Numbered from the stretch's first letter, positions 7,583 to 15,809 are shown. The stretch: 17,561 nt of DNA from Candidatus Fermentibacterota bacterium (GCA_016928395.1 JAFGKV010000326.1:1-17561), one strand, 5' to 3'. Numbers and translations: made by a program. Notes: generated by a model from the sequence alone, not told the origin.

Positions 7583-7708
7583 CCGCGGGGGAAATCCGCG
7601 GGAAAACGGAAGACAATCTCACAGAACGCTCCACGGAGCGCAAAGGGGTAAGGCGACAGAGGGGTGACAAAGTGAAGGGGCGAAGAAGTGAAAAGGGGAA
7701 GCGAGTCG
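7583..7708 (-). repeat. Composite intergenic repeat (modules II and III)
   Basis: Read on the minus strand the order is GACTCGCTTCCCC, then TCTTCGCCCCTTCAC..CACCCCTC, then CTTTGCG..GTTCTGTGAGATTG, then a TTTTCCCGCGG/TTTCCCCCGCGG end. The second phrase matches 16310-16337 at about 23 of 28 positions, and the third resembles the TTTGCG..GTGAGAT phrases at 16119-16140 and 16250-16271. At 16 kb the TTTGCG phrase comes first; here it comes second. Two small inverted repeats lie within: CGCTCC/GGAGCG at 7627-7640 and CCGCGG/CCGCGG at 7583-7601. Confidence 0.6.
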
Positions 7709-7734
7709 ACGTGGTAAAGTGCGGGGAGCAGCGT

Positions 7735-7762
7735 GCAGGAAAGCCTCCGACAGGGCTCCTGC
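7735..7762 (-). terminator. Possible hairpin downstream of the tandem membrane genes
   Basis: GCAGGA-aa-GCC (7735-7745) pairs with GGCTCCTGC (7754-7762). This gives nine base pairs with a two-base bulge and an eight-base loop, about 50 bases after the stop of the second membrane gene. No T-run follows, so this is at best a Rho-assisted or mRNA-stabilising stem. Confidence 0.25.
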
Positions 7763-7810
7763 GTACGACACGGATGCCGGTCATCCATTCCTACCCTTGC
7801 GACGTTTCTC

Positions 7811-9715
7811 CTACCCTCCACGGGGGCGTTCAGGGCTTGGCTCGTCCTTCAGCTTGGGGGTCATGCCGGTCGTGACGGAGAATCTCCCTCGCAGCTCGTA
7901 AGCTATGCCTTCTTCGATGTCGACTGTCCATCCGGAGACGATCACCTGTGAAGGCCGCTCGGGTGGCAGACGCGCGCGACCGTGAAACCCACTGATGAGG
8001 CTAGTTCGCTCTCCGAAGACCGCTGCCACATCCGGTCTCGACGCACGGATGGGAAACAATGCGCACGGGCGAACCTCACCTCCCGCGGCCCGCCACGCGA
8101 GAATCACATTGGATGCCGACGCCCTTCGGGGAGTGAGATACGCCCAGCCGGAGCATTCTACCAGGTCAGGATTGAGCTGGGTGCACCAATCCACGAATCC
8201 ACACGAAGTCACGGGCTGACGCATGTCCCACGCATGTACCCCTATCAAGCCCGAATCCACCGCGGAAAAGTTGAGTAAACCCCGGCGCTTCAAGGCGTTG
8301 AATCGCCTTAGTACGTGATTATGATCTGGATACAGGAATTCCAGCGCGCCCTCGTCACGATAGATGGTGTGAAGCTGAAGTGCCAGTCGGCCATCGTGAA
8401 GGCTCTGGCTGAACCGCTTCATCCTCTTCATGGAATCGCTGGCGGCCTCGCCGTGAAAGAACAGCAGGGCCGCCGTCCACACGCCGCATGCGACTATGGC
8501 CCAGCGACGACGGGATCGAGTGAGCCAAAGGACGACGGCCGCCGCAATTGGCAGATAGAGCGAGAAACTGACGTAGCGACTCACCCGTGCAACACCCATG
8601 CCGTCACCGACCCGGCCGGCGGACGTGATCATCCCGCTCATGAGAGAGTAGAACCCCAGGACGATCCATGGGTAGAGCCTGAACCGGCAATTCGAACCCG
8701 CCCGGAAGGCCGACTTTAGGCCGATGACGAACGCCGCCAGGATTGAGCCCCCCATCGCCATGGCCACGCTCGTTGAATGCCTGGATCCTTCGGAAGAGAA
8801 TGGTCCGCCCATCCACGTGAGGAGGAAACTCAGAGTCCGCACCGGATCCTCCAGTGTTGCGGAAAACGGTGGGCTCTGGGGTGGCGTGTGGTAGTCGTGG
8901 AAATAGAACAGGATCGACGACGCGGCACTGATGGCGTACAGCAGCCGGGGCAGAATGAGAAGCCCAGTCCGTGACTGGTTCGGGTGCCGACGAATGCCCA
9001 GCAGTTCGAGAGGGCACAGAAGCGCCCACAGGAGCATGCCGTTGGCATACGAGTAGGTCCCCACGAACGCCGCGAGGCACGTGCCGGCCGTCTTGGGCCA
9101 GATTCGCGCATTTGAGGCGTTCAGCAACAACCCCCACGTCAGCATGAGCGGTGGAATAAAGGCCACCATCTGGATTCCGGTGAGCCAGTTGATCCACTGG
9201 GCCGGGGAGAAGAGAAGCAGGTTGCACAGCGTGAGTAGAAAGAGGCGCTCATGCCAGGAACGCTCGGGCACTTGGCGCAGCATCAAGAACAGGTTCAGCG
9301 AAATCAACGACGCGCACAGCAGGATGACGCAGATCTCCCACCGAACGTCAAAGCCGCTTAAGAGCCCGAGGCCCAGGATGATCAGGCGGGGGAATGGCTT
9401 CCTGCTCTCGTTGTGCTGACAGAACAGTGTTCGCCAGTCCACACCGCTGTCGAAATGCTTATCGAACACGAGGGAGATATCCCACTCATCGGCATAGGGA
9501 ACATCAACCCAGTATCGTGTGACCTGGGTCATGAGTAACAACGCTGGGGAAAACGCCAGCAGGATCAGGAAAGCTTGGACGGTCCGTGATGAGACGGCCA
9601 GAACCGCTGCCCGTGAAAAGGGTACTGCCGATGCGATGTTGGAGTGTGGGCTGACCGAGGCGTGTAGCCCGCGGAGGCTGGAGCCGTGTCCCGTGCTACT
9701 GGCGAACCACCACAT
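7811..9715 (-). CDS. Multi-pass membrane protein, GT-C-like, tandem paralog B
   Basis: This 634-residue polytopic protein is clearly paralogous to its upstream neighbour. About ten hydrophobic spans run from residue 45 to about 415. The first periplasmic-side loop carries YWVDVPYADEWD (acidic pair near 76-77) and QHNESRKPFPRL, a placement that recalls the catalytic acidic loop of GT-C glycosyltransferases. Other blocks shared with the paralog are FSPxQWxNWL, FIPPLMLT, SYANGMLLW, YFHDYHxPP, YPWIVLG and SRYxSFSLY. The last 120 residues or so are a soluble domain (SGWAY.., SRPDVAAVFG, SGFHGRA, SGWTVD) that I know only as an uncharacterised tail on bacterial surface-glycan proteins. The start is ATG 9715, preceded by GGTGGGA and overlapping the upstream stop by 20 bases; GTG 9724 is an alternative. 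Glycosyl transfer is inferred from topology and the GT2 neighbour, not proven. Confidence 0.82.
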   Translation of the reverse strand: MWWFASSTGHGSSLRGLHASVSPHSNIASAVPFSRAAVLAVSSRTVQAFLILLAFSPALLLMTQVTRYWVDVPYADEWDISLVFDKHFDSGVDWRTLFCQHNESRKPFPRLIILGLGLLSGFDVRWEICVILLCASLISLNLFLMLRQVPERSWHERLFLLTLCNLLLFSPAQWINWLTGIQMVAFIPPLMLTWGLLLNASNARIWPKTAGTCLAAFVGTYSYANGMLLWALLCPLELLGIRRHPNQSRTGLLILPRLLYAISAASSILFYFHDYHTPPQSPPFSATLEDPVRTLSFLLTWMGGPFSSEGSRHSTSVAMAMGGSILAAFVIGLKSAFRAGSNCRFRLYPWIVLGFYSLMSGMITSAGRVGDGMGVARVSRYVSFSLYLPIAAAVVLWLTRSRRRWAIVACGVWTAALLFFHGEAASDSMKRMKRFSQSLHDGRLALQLHTIYRDEGALEFLYPDHNHVLRRFNALKRRGLLNFSAVDSGLIGVHAWDMRQPVTSCGFVDWCTQLNPDLVECSGWAYLTPRRASASNVILAWRAAGGEVRPCALFPIRASRPDVAAVFGERTSLISGFHGRARLPPERPSQVIVSGWTVDIEEGIAYELRGRFSVTTGMTPKLKDEPSPERPRGG

Positions 9716-11495
9716 GGGTCCCACCGATCTGATGAGTTTCCCCGCTGCACATGTCTACCGTCCAGGCGCTGATCTCTACTGGCCCAACGTTCAGAGACCG
9801 TACGTCGGCCTGCCCTGAAAACCCGCACTGACGGAGATCCGGCTCACCCAGTAACTCGGCCACGTCGGGTCGGGGCAACCCGACCTGTCGAATGGCGAAT
9901 GGCCGGGAGACGCCTCGCCAGTTTGTGGCCACCAGGACCACGTTTGAGCCCGGAGCATGCCGCAAGGGGTTCCTCACCCATCCCCAGAATCGCAGCTGGT
10001 CGTGGGACACCAACGCGCATCTATCGAAACAACCCCATGCAGGATCGCCCTGATCGAGCCGCTGGCGGTCCTTCCACCGCAGGGTCGGGGTGGGGGCATC
10101 GACATCTAACAACCCCATGGTACGCAGCTGTCCATACCGCCGGAGCACGAACGATGCGTTCGGGTGGAGCAGGACCAGCCGGCCGGTGTCGGGATAGACC
10201 GTGTGAAGTGCCAGAGCCAGCCTCCCTTCCAGGAGACCGACAGTGAAGTTCTCGATGGCTCGGCGCGAGGCGTCGACTGCGCGAATGTGGAGAAACGCCA
10301 GCAGGGCGCCCCCAGCGACACAGCCGGCCACTCCTACGAGCGAACGGCCACTCCTCCGCGGCAGTGCCCCTACCACGAGGGGCAACATTCCACCAATGGC
10401 GACGAGCACGTACAGGGAGAACGAGGTGTAGCGGCTGTCCGCGGCCTGGTGAATGCCGAGGCCCATCCGGCCTATCGTGGTGATGACCCCGCTGACGACC
10501 GAGTACAGCCCCAGCACGATCCATGGATACGAAGCGCCCACGGCCTTGCGTCTCCTGGCGATGGCGACGCAGGCGATGAACAGCCCCAGCACGACGACGC
10601 CGCACGCGGCCCGTACATCCGCCGTGAAGGTCGTCCCCTTCGGCACCACTACGCTGCCGTGCCACGCAAGGAAGTAGTGAAGAGCATCGAGGGGGCGCTC
10701 CAGCACCAGGCGCATCGACGGCTTCCCTGGCGGCCGGTGGTAGTCGTGAAAGTACAGAATCATCGTCGAGGCCCAGGTCAGCGCATACCATGCCCGCGCC
10801 ATCCAGAGGTGGCCAAGATGGAAACGGGGCGCCTGCTGACGCCGAATCCCTACCAGATCCAAAGGGAGCAGGAGTATCCACAGCAGCATGCCGTTGGCAT
10901 AGGAGAACGTGGCAATAAAGGAAAGCAGACTGACCAAGATGGCCTTGCGCCACGCAGGCAGCGCGGAGGACGTGATGAGAAGGCCGGCCGTCAGCATCAG
11001 TGGGGGGATGAAGACCACCAATTGGATGCCCCACAGCCAGTTGTTCCACTGCACTGGTGAGAACAGAACGATATTGAGAACGGCCCAGATGCCCAGTCGC
11101 CATCCCAGGCCGAGACTCCGCTGCTTCCTCAAGAGAAGAAGAAGGTTCAGGGAGACCAGGCCCACGACCGCCATGGAAAGCGCCATCTCCCATCTGACGT
11201 CCCATCCGCTAAGAAGCCCAAGACCGAGGAAGATCAGCCGCGGGAACACCTTGCGGCTCTCGTTGTGCTGGGTCAGAAGCTTCCCAAAGCTGAGGGTGTC
11301 ATCATGATGCCACAGGAATACCTGTGAGATGCCCCACTGGTCCATGTTGGGGACATTCACCCAGTAGGTGGTAACCATTCGGACGAGATAGCCGGCCGGG
11401 GCCAGCGCCGCGGCCACCAGGAGAATCCGCGCTGCCGTGCGAGTCACGCCGCCTAGCCTTCGCGGCAGCCCGAACCCGGGGATCACCACGCGCAA
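9696..11495 (-). CDS. Multi-pass membrane protein, GT-C-like, tandem paralog A
   Basis: This 599-residue protein has the same architecture as paralog B: a first membrane span at about 22-40, a loop with YWVNVPNMDQWG (Asp52) and QHNESRKVFPRL (76-87), then about nine more spans, and a soluble C-terminal domain (WGWVRNP.., LPRPDVAELLGEP, CGFSGQA, SAWTVDM). The acidic pair of B (DE) is DQ here, so if this Asp/Glu site is catalytic the two copies may differ in activity or substrate. The gene lies between the GT2 glycosyltransferase (91 bases upstream) and paralog B (20-base overlap). This suggests a co-transcribed unit that transfers a lipid-linked sugar. The TTG at 11495 has GGAAGGG upstream; a GTG at 11447 would still retain the first membrane span, so the N-terminus is uncertain. 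Confidence 0.82.
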   Translation of the reverse strand: MRVVIPGFGLPRRLGGVTRTAARILLVAAALAPAGYLVRMVTTYWVNVPNMDQWGISQVFLWHHDDTLSFGKLLTQHNESRKVFPRLIFLGLGLLSGWDVRWEMALSMAVVGLVSLNLLLLLRKQRSLGLGWRLGIWAVLNIVLFSPVQWNNWLWGIQLVVFIPPLMLTAGLLITSSALPAWRKAILVSLLSFIATFSYANGMLLWILLLPLDLVGIRRQQAPRFHLGHLWMARAWYALTWASTMILYFHDYHRPPGKPSMRLVLERPLDALHYFLAWHGSVVVPKGTTFTADVRAACGVVVLGLFIACVAIARRRKAVGASYPWIVLGLYSVVSGVITTIGRMGLGIHQAADSRYTSFSLYVLVAIGGMLPLVVGALPRRSGRSLVGVAGCVAGGALLAFLHIRAVDASRRAIENFTVGLLEGRLALALHTVYPDTGRLVLLHPNASFVLRRYGQLRTMGLLDVDAPTPTLRWKDRQRLDQGDPAWGCFDRCALVSHDQLRFWGWVRNPLRHAPGSNVVLVATNWRGVSRPFAIRQVGLPRPDVAELLGEPDLRQCGFSGQADVRSLNVGPVEISAWTVDMCSGETHQIGGTHVVVRQ

Positions 11496-11585
11496 AGGGC
11501 AGCCCTTCCGCGCACGTCAAGGCTCTCCGCGTCGCCCCGACCCTTCCCCTCACGTCCCGACACCGCCGGCCGCACCCCGCGAAAG

Positions 11586-12506
11586 TCAGCCGTCCCGGGT
11601 GAACCTTGACGCGGCGATCTGCCGCGACAGGCTCGCCACCAGGAAAAGGACAAGGCAGATGGTGAGCAGTTGAAGAGCCAGCATGGCCGCTCCAAAGGCA
11701 ATGGTGGTCGCCCAGTTGGGAAACGCGTAGACGGGCACGCACAGCCGCAGGAACGACGAGGTCAGTGCCAGGAGTATGCCAAGGGTCGCGGGCACGAGAG
11801 AGAAGGTCGCGACGCGCAGGGCGATGGTGTTGAGATGCGGGAGAGACGATCGGAGGGCGTGATCGAACAGGCCTTGGGCGCCGACCCGTGATCGATCGTG
11901 GGCGCGGGCGCGCCGGGGCACGGGCACGCGGGCGATAGTTCCCAGTTTGGGAAGGGCCATGCTGTAGGTCACGTGAAAGAACGGCGAGCGAGCAATCTGA
12001 TCGGCCATAACCTGGCTGAAGGCGGCGAAGTTGCCAAAGTCGGGCGTCACTCCGGTAAGAACGCGAAACAGCCGTTTGTACAGCGCGTACATGGAGCGGA
12101 ACAGACGACCTTCGGGCCGCCTTCCCGTGCGCTGCGCCACCGCGATGCTCCCGCCCCGGGCGCAGTCGATAAGCTCCGCTATGGCCGCCGGATCATCCTG
12201 CCCATCGGCATCCATGGTCACGACATAGTCTGCACGGAATCGACGAACCTGTTCGCGTATGCCGTACACGATCGCCTCCTGGGAGCCCATATTGTGCGGG
12301 GCGTCCAACACCTGCGCGCTGTGAAGGCGCGCCACCTCCTCCAGGTGGGGATCGGGTACGCCGAGATCGTTGACGATGAGCGTGGTCAGCGCCCATCGCC
12401 CTGGCGGGAGCGCCTCGGCCAGCTCGGGAAGCATCTCGCTCAGCGTCTCTGCCTCTCCATAGCTCGGCATCACAATGGTCAGTCGAACAGCGGCATCGGC
12501 GTGCAT
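11586..12506 (-). CDS. GtrB/DPM1-like family 2 glycosyltransferase with C-terminal membrane anchor
   Basis: This 306-residue GT-A enzyme probably moves a sugar from a nucleotide donor to a polyprenyl phosphate on the cytoplasmic face. TIVMPSYGEAETL opens the nucleotide-binding fold, and VTMDADGQDDPAAI (about 96-109) is the DxD-containing motif corresponding to DADLQDPP in DPM1/GtrB proteins. Two hydrophobic hairpins follow (FSLVPATLGILLALTSSFL and TTIAFGAAMLALQLLTICLV), as in GtrB. In phage and bacterial gtr clusters a GtrB-type enzyme supplies undecaprenyl-linked sugar to a GT-C transferase, usually with a small GtrA flippase. Here two GT-C-like proteins follow, but no GtrA is seen. ATG 12506 has GAGGGG seven bases upstream; ATG 12521, with AGGGA upstream, is also possible and adds five residues. 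A perfect palindrome lies 43-62 bases before the chosen start. Confidence 0.86.
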   Translation of the reverse strand: MHADAAVRLTIVMPSYGEAETLSEMLPELAEALPPGRWALTTLIVNDLGVPDPHLEEVARLHSAQVLDAPHNMGSQEAIVYGIREQVRRFRADYVVTMDADGQDDPAAIAELIDCARGGSIAVAQRTGRRPEGRLFRSMYALYKRLFRVLTGVTPDFGNFAAFSQVMADQIARSPFFHVTYSMALPKLGTIARVPVPRRARAHDRSRVGAQGLFDHALRSSLPHLNTIALRVATFSLVPATLGILLALTSSFLRLCVPVYAFPNWATTIAFGAAMLALQLLTICLVLFLVASLSRQIAASRFTRDG

Positions 12507-12534
12507 GAGAACACCCCTCATCCGGGATCCCTAT

Positions 12535-12574
12535 GCATGACACATATGCTATTCTAATATTAGAATAGTCATGC
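12535..12574 (-). promoter_or_regulatory. Palindromic operator candidate upstream of the GT2 operon
   Basis: CTATTCTAATATTAGAATAG (12549-12568) is a perfect 20-base palindrome in an AT-rich island within GC-rich DNA. It is overlapped by an outer inverted pair, GCATGAC (12535-12541) and GTCATGC (12568-12574). Its position just upstream of the GT2 start, and its symmetry, fit a dimeric repressor site or a promoter-proximal hairpin. No regulator gene lies nearby and I do not recognise the binding family. It is not a CIRCE element. Confidence 0.5.
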
Positions 12575-12871
12575 GGCCTACCCACGACCGCACAAGTGGC
12601 CCAATTACTCAGGGATTCGGCCCCACGCAAGCCTGTGCACACTGCGGTGCCTCCCCCTCATCCCACACCAGATGAGCAATGGCATGAATGGGGATGGTGG
12701 CGTCGAGGCTCTGAATTCTGACTGCAGCCAGCTTCTAACCCGATTCCTCTCTTTGCGCAGTGACCCTATCAGTTCTCCGTGGCTCTGAGTGAAGTGGTCT
12801 TCCTCTGCGCTCTTGGTAATAGCGCCGCTCGAAGACCGTTCAGGCCTGCAAGGGGATGCCTGAGCCGGCCA
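12575..12871. other. Intergenic region, no gene seen
   Basis: These roughly 300 bases separate the ATP-grasp gene from the GT2 operon, both on the minus strand. No frame here has a credible start and product. One weak stem, TCAGGC/GCCTGA (12840-12845 and 12858-12863), lies just after the ATP-grasp stop without a T-run. Confidence 0.5.
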
Positions 12872-14329
12872 TCACCAGTGCCGGTCCAGCCGTCGCAGGA
12901 ACTCCTGCATGATGAGCTCGTAGAGCTTGTCTTTCAGGGCTCGATCCTCGACGCCGTGATCGATGCTGGGATTATCGTTGATCTCGATCACGAACACGCC
13001 CCGATCCGTCTGCTTCAGATCGACACCATACAATCCGTCGCCGATCAACGCGGCTGCCTTGACCGCCGTGTTGACGACCTCAGGAGGGGCATCGTCAACC
13101 GCGAACGTCTCAAATCCGCCGAAGCGTGCCGATCCGTCCGGACCATGACTCACGATCTGCCAGTGGTGGCGGGCCATGTGATACTGGCAGACGAACAGGG
13201 CCTTGCCGTTCAGCACCCCCACACGCCAGTCAAACTGCGTATACATGAACTCCTGCGCGAGGATCAGGTCGGAGTCATCAAGGAGTCGCGAGGCAACCTC
13301 CTCAAACTGGCTCCGAGATTCCACCTTGTGGACCCCGCGGGAGAACGATCCATCAGGGATCTTGAGAATGAGGGGAAGCGGCAACTCATCCAACACCCGG
13401 GGTAGGTGGCGGCGGCTCACCACCAGGGTCTTGGGCGTCGGTATGCCGCGGCGACGCAGCAGCTCGGCCAGGTAGACCTTGTTGGTGCAGCGCATAATCG
13501 AGGCCGGATCATCGATGACCACCAGGCCCTCCCGTTCCGCCCGCTGCGCGAACTGGTAGGTGTGATCGGTGAGACCGGTGGTTTCCCTGATGAACAAGGC
13601 GTCATACTCCGCCAAGCGGGAGAGATCCTTCCGCTGCACCAGCTCCACGCCGAGCCCCATCGACTCCCCCGCCCGGATGAACCTGCGCAACGCCTGCTCG
13701 TTGGAGGGGGGCAACGGCGCCTTGGGATCGTGGAGGATCGCCAGCATGTGCCGCGGTGTCGGTTCCTTCCGGGGTGACGACCAATCGGCCCGGACGAATT
13801 CCCGGAGCCGCTCCTCGAACAGATTCTCTAGATCCTCCGGAAGCTGATCGATGTCCAGGATACGAATGGACCTGATCCGGTGGGCTTCGCTCCTATGCAC
13901 ATCGACGCGGAGGATGGGCGCCCTGAAGAGCTCATAGACCCGGCGACCAAAACGCTGAAACTGCGGCATGTCCGAGTGGCCGAAGAAAATGTGGATGCCG
14001 AATCGAGGGCGTGGGGGCTCCTGCCGCCGGCAGGCGGCTGCCAGCACGGCCTCCAGGTCACCCAGCAGCGGTGCGTACAGGCGCTTTGTGCGCAGCTCCA
14101 GGAGCGTTCGCACCGAGGGGATTACCCGGTGCTGCCGTGCCTCAGCCAGGAGAGAGCAGTAGTACGCGTGCCCCAGATACTCGTAGTTGCGCCCAAGGTT
14201 CACGATCCTGGTCTTGGGCGGAAACATCGTGGGGTTGTCCAAGTAGTGACGGGCGGTGATCACTTGGAAGGGAGATGCAGCCCACTTGAAGTCCTTCATG
14301 AAGCGCACAATGATAGCCGAGCCGTGCAC
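12872..14329 (-). CDS. RimK-type ATP-grasp ligase with RLAN N-terminal domain
   Basis: This 485-residue protein is an ATP-dependent carboxylate-amine ligase of the RimK family. Residues 1-160 match the RimK-like ATP-grasp N-terminal (RLAN) domain (IIVRFMKDFKW, FQVITARHYL, RIVNLGRNYEYLGHAYYCSLL). The ATP-grasp core follows: ALFIRETTGLTDHTYQFA (245-262), CTNKVYLAELLRRRGIPTPKT (281-301), the nucleotide loop LKIPDGSFSRGV (322-333), FDWRVGVLNGKALF (366-379), and the metal-binding end GVDLK..VFVIEINDNPSID (435-457). RimK itself adds glutamate to ribosomal protein S6; RLAN-bearing relatives have no established substrate. The GTG start at 14329 is two bases after the upstream stop, and its N-terminal beta strand fits the family better than ATG 14299. 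The adjacent GNAT-C39 gene strongly suggests a joint pathway. Confidence 0.9.
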   Translation of the reverse strand: MHGSAIIVRFMKDFKWAASPFQVITARHYLDNPTMFPPKTRIVNLGRNYEYLGHAYYCSLLAEARQHRVIPSVRTLLELRTKRLYAPLLGDLEAVLAAACRRQEPPRPRFGIHIFFGHSDMPQFQRFGRRVYELFRAPILRVDVHRSEAHRIRSIRILDIDQLPEDLENLFEERLREFVRADWSSPRKEPTPRHMLAILHDPKAPLPPSNEQALRRFIRAGESMGLGVELVQRKDLSRLAEYDALFIRETTGLTDHTYQFAQRAEREGLVVIDDPASIMRCTNKVYLAELLRRRGIPTPKTLVVSRRHLPRVLDELPLPLILKIPDGSFSRGVHKVESRSQFEEVASRLLDDSDLILAQEFMYTQFDWRVGVLNGKALFVCQYHMARHHWQIVSHGPDGSARFGGFETFAVDDAPPEVVNTAVKAAALIGDGLYGVDLKQTDRGVFVIEINDNPSIDHGVEDRALKDKLYELIMQEFLRRLDRHW

Positions 14330-14331
14330 GG

Positions 14332-15474
14332 TCAGGTGTTCCGCTTTCTAATCACGATGGCGGCCCGAAGCTGGCTCTTCCCGTAGCGGGACATCCGTTC
14401 GAACTCCTTCCTTAGAATTGGCAGATTGATGCTATCGGTAATGCTCTGACCCTCGTCTACATCCACAAAGGGATCGTGCGCATACACGAACCGTTCATCA
14501 AACCCGGTTACCACGATCCAGTGGGGATTCTTCTCCCGGTAGATCCGGTAGGAACTTATCAAGACCAACGGTATCGCCCCCTTGGCGTGGGAGGACTGCA
14601 GATCGTCCACGGTCAATCGAGCATGGAACAGCCGTATGGACGTGTGCGAGATCTCTTCCACGAATTCCTGATGCACCAGCTCCATGACTTCCTTCTTCTT
14701 GGGATCACGGACCCCGTCAAGGAACAGGGGACCTGCATCATTCAGGTAGAGATCCACGTCGAACCCGCGGTACCATGCCGCCAGGGCGAGACCATGGGGG
14801 CTGCTTCCCCCCAGGCCCGAGGTCATGAAAATGGTGGTTGCTTCCCTCCAGATCCTGAATTCCAGCATTCGATTCAGCTCCATACCAGGATCAAGGGTCT
14901 TCATGGCCATCATCAGCGCCGCCGGCCCGCAGGTGAAGTAGCTGCTCTGGCAGTAGTAGGGAATCAAGGCATCCTTAGGCCTGGAGGCAGGGCTCAGACG
15001 CTTCTCCATCCTGAGGGCGGGGGAGTGATCCTCGTAGTAGTCGGCGATCTCCCCGATATCACGATAGCCAGCTTCTCGATAGATGGCGATGGCACGCTGG
15101 TTGTCTTTACGGACCTCCAGGCGAAGAAAGGCGCACTCCTGGTCGCGGGCGGACTCTTCGGCGGCTTCCAGCAATCTCCTCGCCAGGCCATGCCCGCGCC
15201 ACGCAGGGTCGACGGCGAGGGAATAGAGCCTGGCCAATGAAGCACCTGAACGGAACAGCAGGAGCACGTAGCCGACCAGTGCGGACCCGCGCTCTATGAC
15301 CAGACAGGAAGAATGCCCTCTCGTGAGCAAGTGATGGAAGTGACGGGCCGTGAGTTGGTCACTGCTGAAACTGAGCATCTCCAGGCGCACCAGCTCGGGG
15401 ATATCATTCAGCACTGCCGGGCGCAGCGCGAAGAGCGGCGCAGGGGGCGTGCCGGTAGAATTGTCACTGGTCAT
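14332..15474 (-). CDS. GNAT acetyltransferase fused to C39-like cysteine peptidase
   Basis: This 380-residue two-domain protein has a RimI-like GNAT at residues 15-160, with the acetyl-CoA loop LAVDPAWRGHGLARRLLEAA (86-105) and NQRAIAIYREAGYRDIG (125-141). Residues about 168-380 form a papain-fold, C39-like peptidase: IPYYCQSSYFTCGPAALMMA (171-190) places Gln176 and Cys182 in the Q-x5-C oxyanion/nucleophile spacing, and NPHWIVVTGFDERFVYAHDPF (316-336) supplies His318 and Asp334. The triad therefore looks complete. Such fusions are known next to RLAN-ATP-grasp genes in Proteobacteria, with unknown substrates. They may trim, acetylate or ligate a peptide. No signal peptide or membrane span is seen, so it is probably cytoplasmic. 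ATG 15474 with GAGG six bases upstream is preferred over GTG 15504. It is the first gene of the operon. Confidence 0.9.
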   Translation of the reverse strand: MTSDNSTGTPPAPLFALRPAVLNDIPELVRLEMLSFSSDQLTARHFHHLLTRGHSSCLVIERGSALVGYVLLLFRSGASLARLYSLAVDPAWRGHGLARRLLEAAEESARDQECAFLRLEVRKDNQRAIAIYREAGYRDIGEIADYYEDHSPALRMEKRLSPASRPKDALIPYYCQSSYFTCGPAALMMAMKTLDPGMELNRMLEFRIWREATTIFMTSGLGGSSPHGLALAAWYRGFDVDLYLNDAGPLFLDGVRDPKKKEVMELVHQEFVEEISHTSIRLFHARLTVDDLQSSHAKGAIPLVLISSYRIYREKNPHWIVVTGFDERFVYAHDPFVDVDEGQSITDSINLPILRKEFERMSRYGKSQLRAAIVIRKRNT

Positions 15475-15809
15475 CTGTTCCCTCGGATCCTGCGGGAGAA
15501 TCACCGGGGTATCCAGTTCCCGCGCTTGACGCCAGGGACGACGCCGGATGAGCTTTGCATATTCGCATCACTGCCCTCTTCTCCGAATCTCCGGCGCTGA
15601 CCACTCAAGAGCCGCGCACTGCCGGCCATCTCACCAGGCCTCCGGACCAATCCCCGCGGTACAGCTCGCAGTGCCAGGCCGGATCCTCCGTGCGGTCACG
15701 TTTCATTGCACGCGACTTGTCCCGGAGTCAGGCGTGCACATCGTCGAAGAAGCCGTGGAGCCCGCCGCGCCGCAAGGCGTCTCGTGTGTGCTGCCGAGTG
15801 GCCCGCGTC

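Noticed and set aside
10021-11205. 394-codon minus-strand frame overlapping membrane paralog A
   Set aside because: Another frame of the same DNA gives a coherent polytopic membrane protein with a matching paralog; this frame gives a low-complexity Arg/Gly/Pro sequence.
12840-12863. Intrinsic terminator after the ATP-grasp gene
   Set aside because: The six-base stem has a 12-base loop and no T-run on the transcribed side.
14476-15240. 254-codon plus-strand frame opposite the GNAT-C39 gene
   Set aside because: Antisense to clear GNAT and C39 motifs, with no recognisable domain.
14332-15474. Bacteriocin-type C39 export/processing protease
   Set aside because: No ABC transporter or membrane domain, no precursor peptide with a double-glycine leader nearby; the domain is fused to a GNAT instead.
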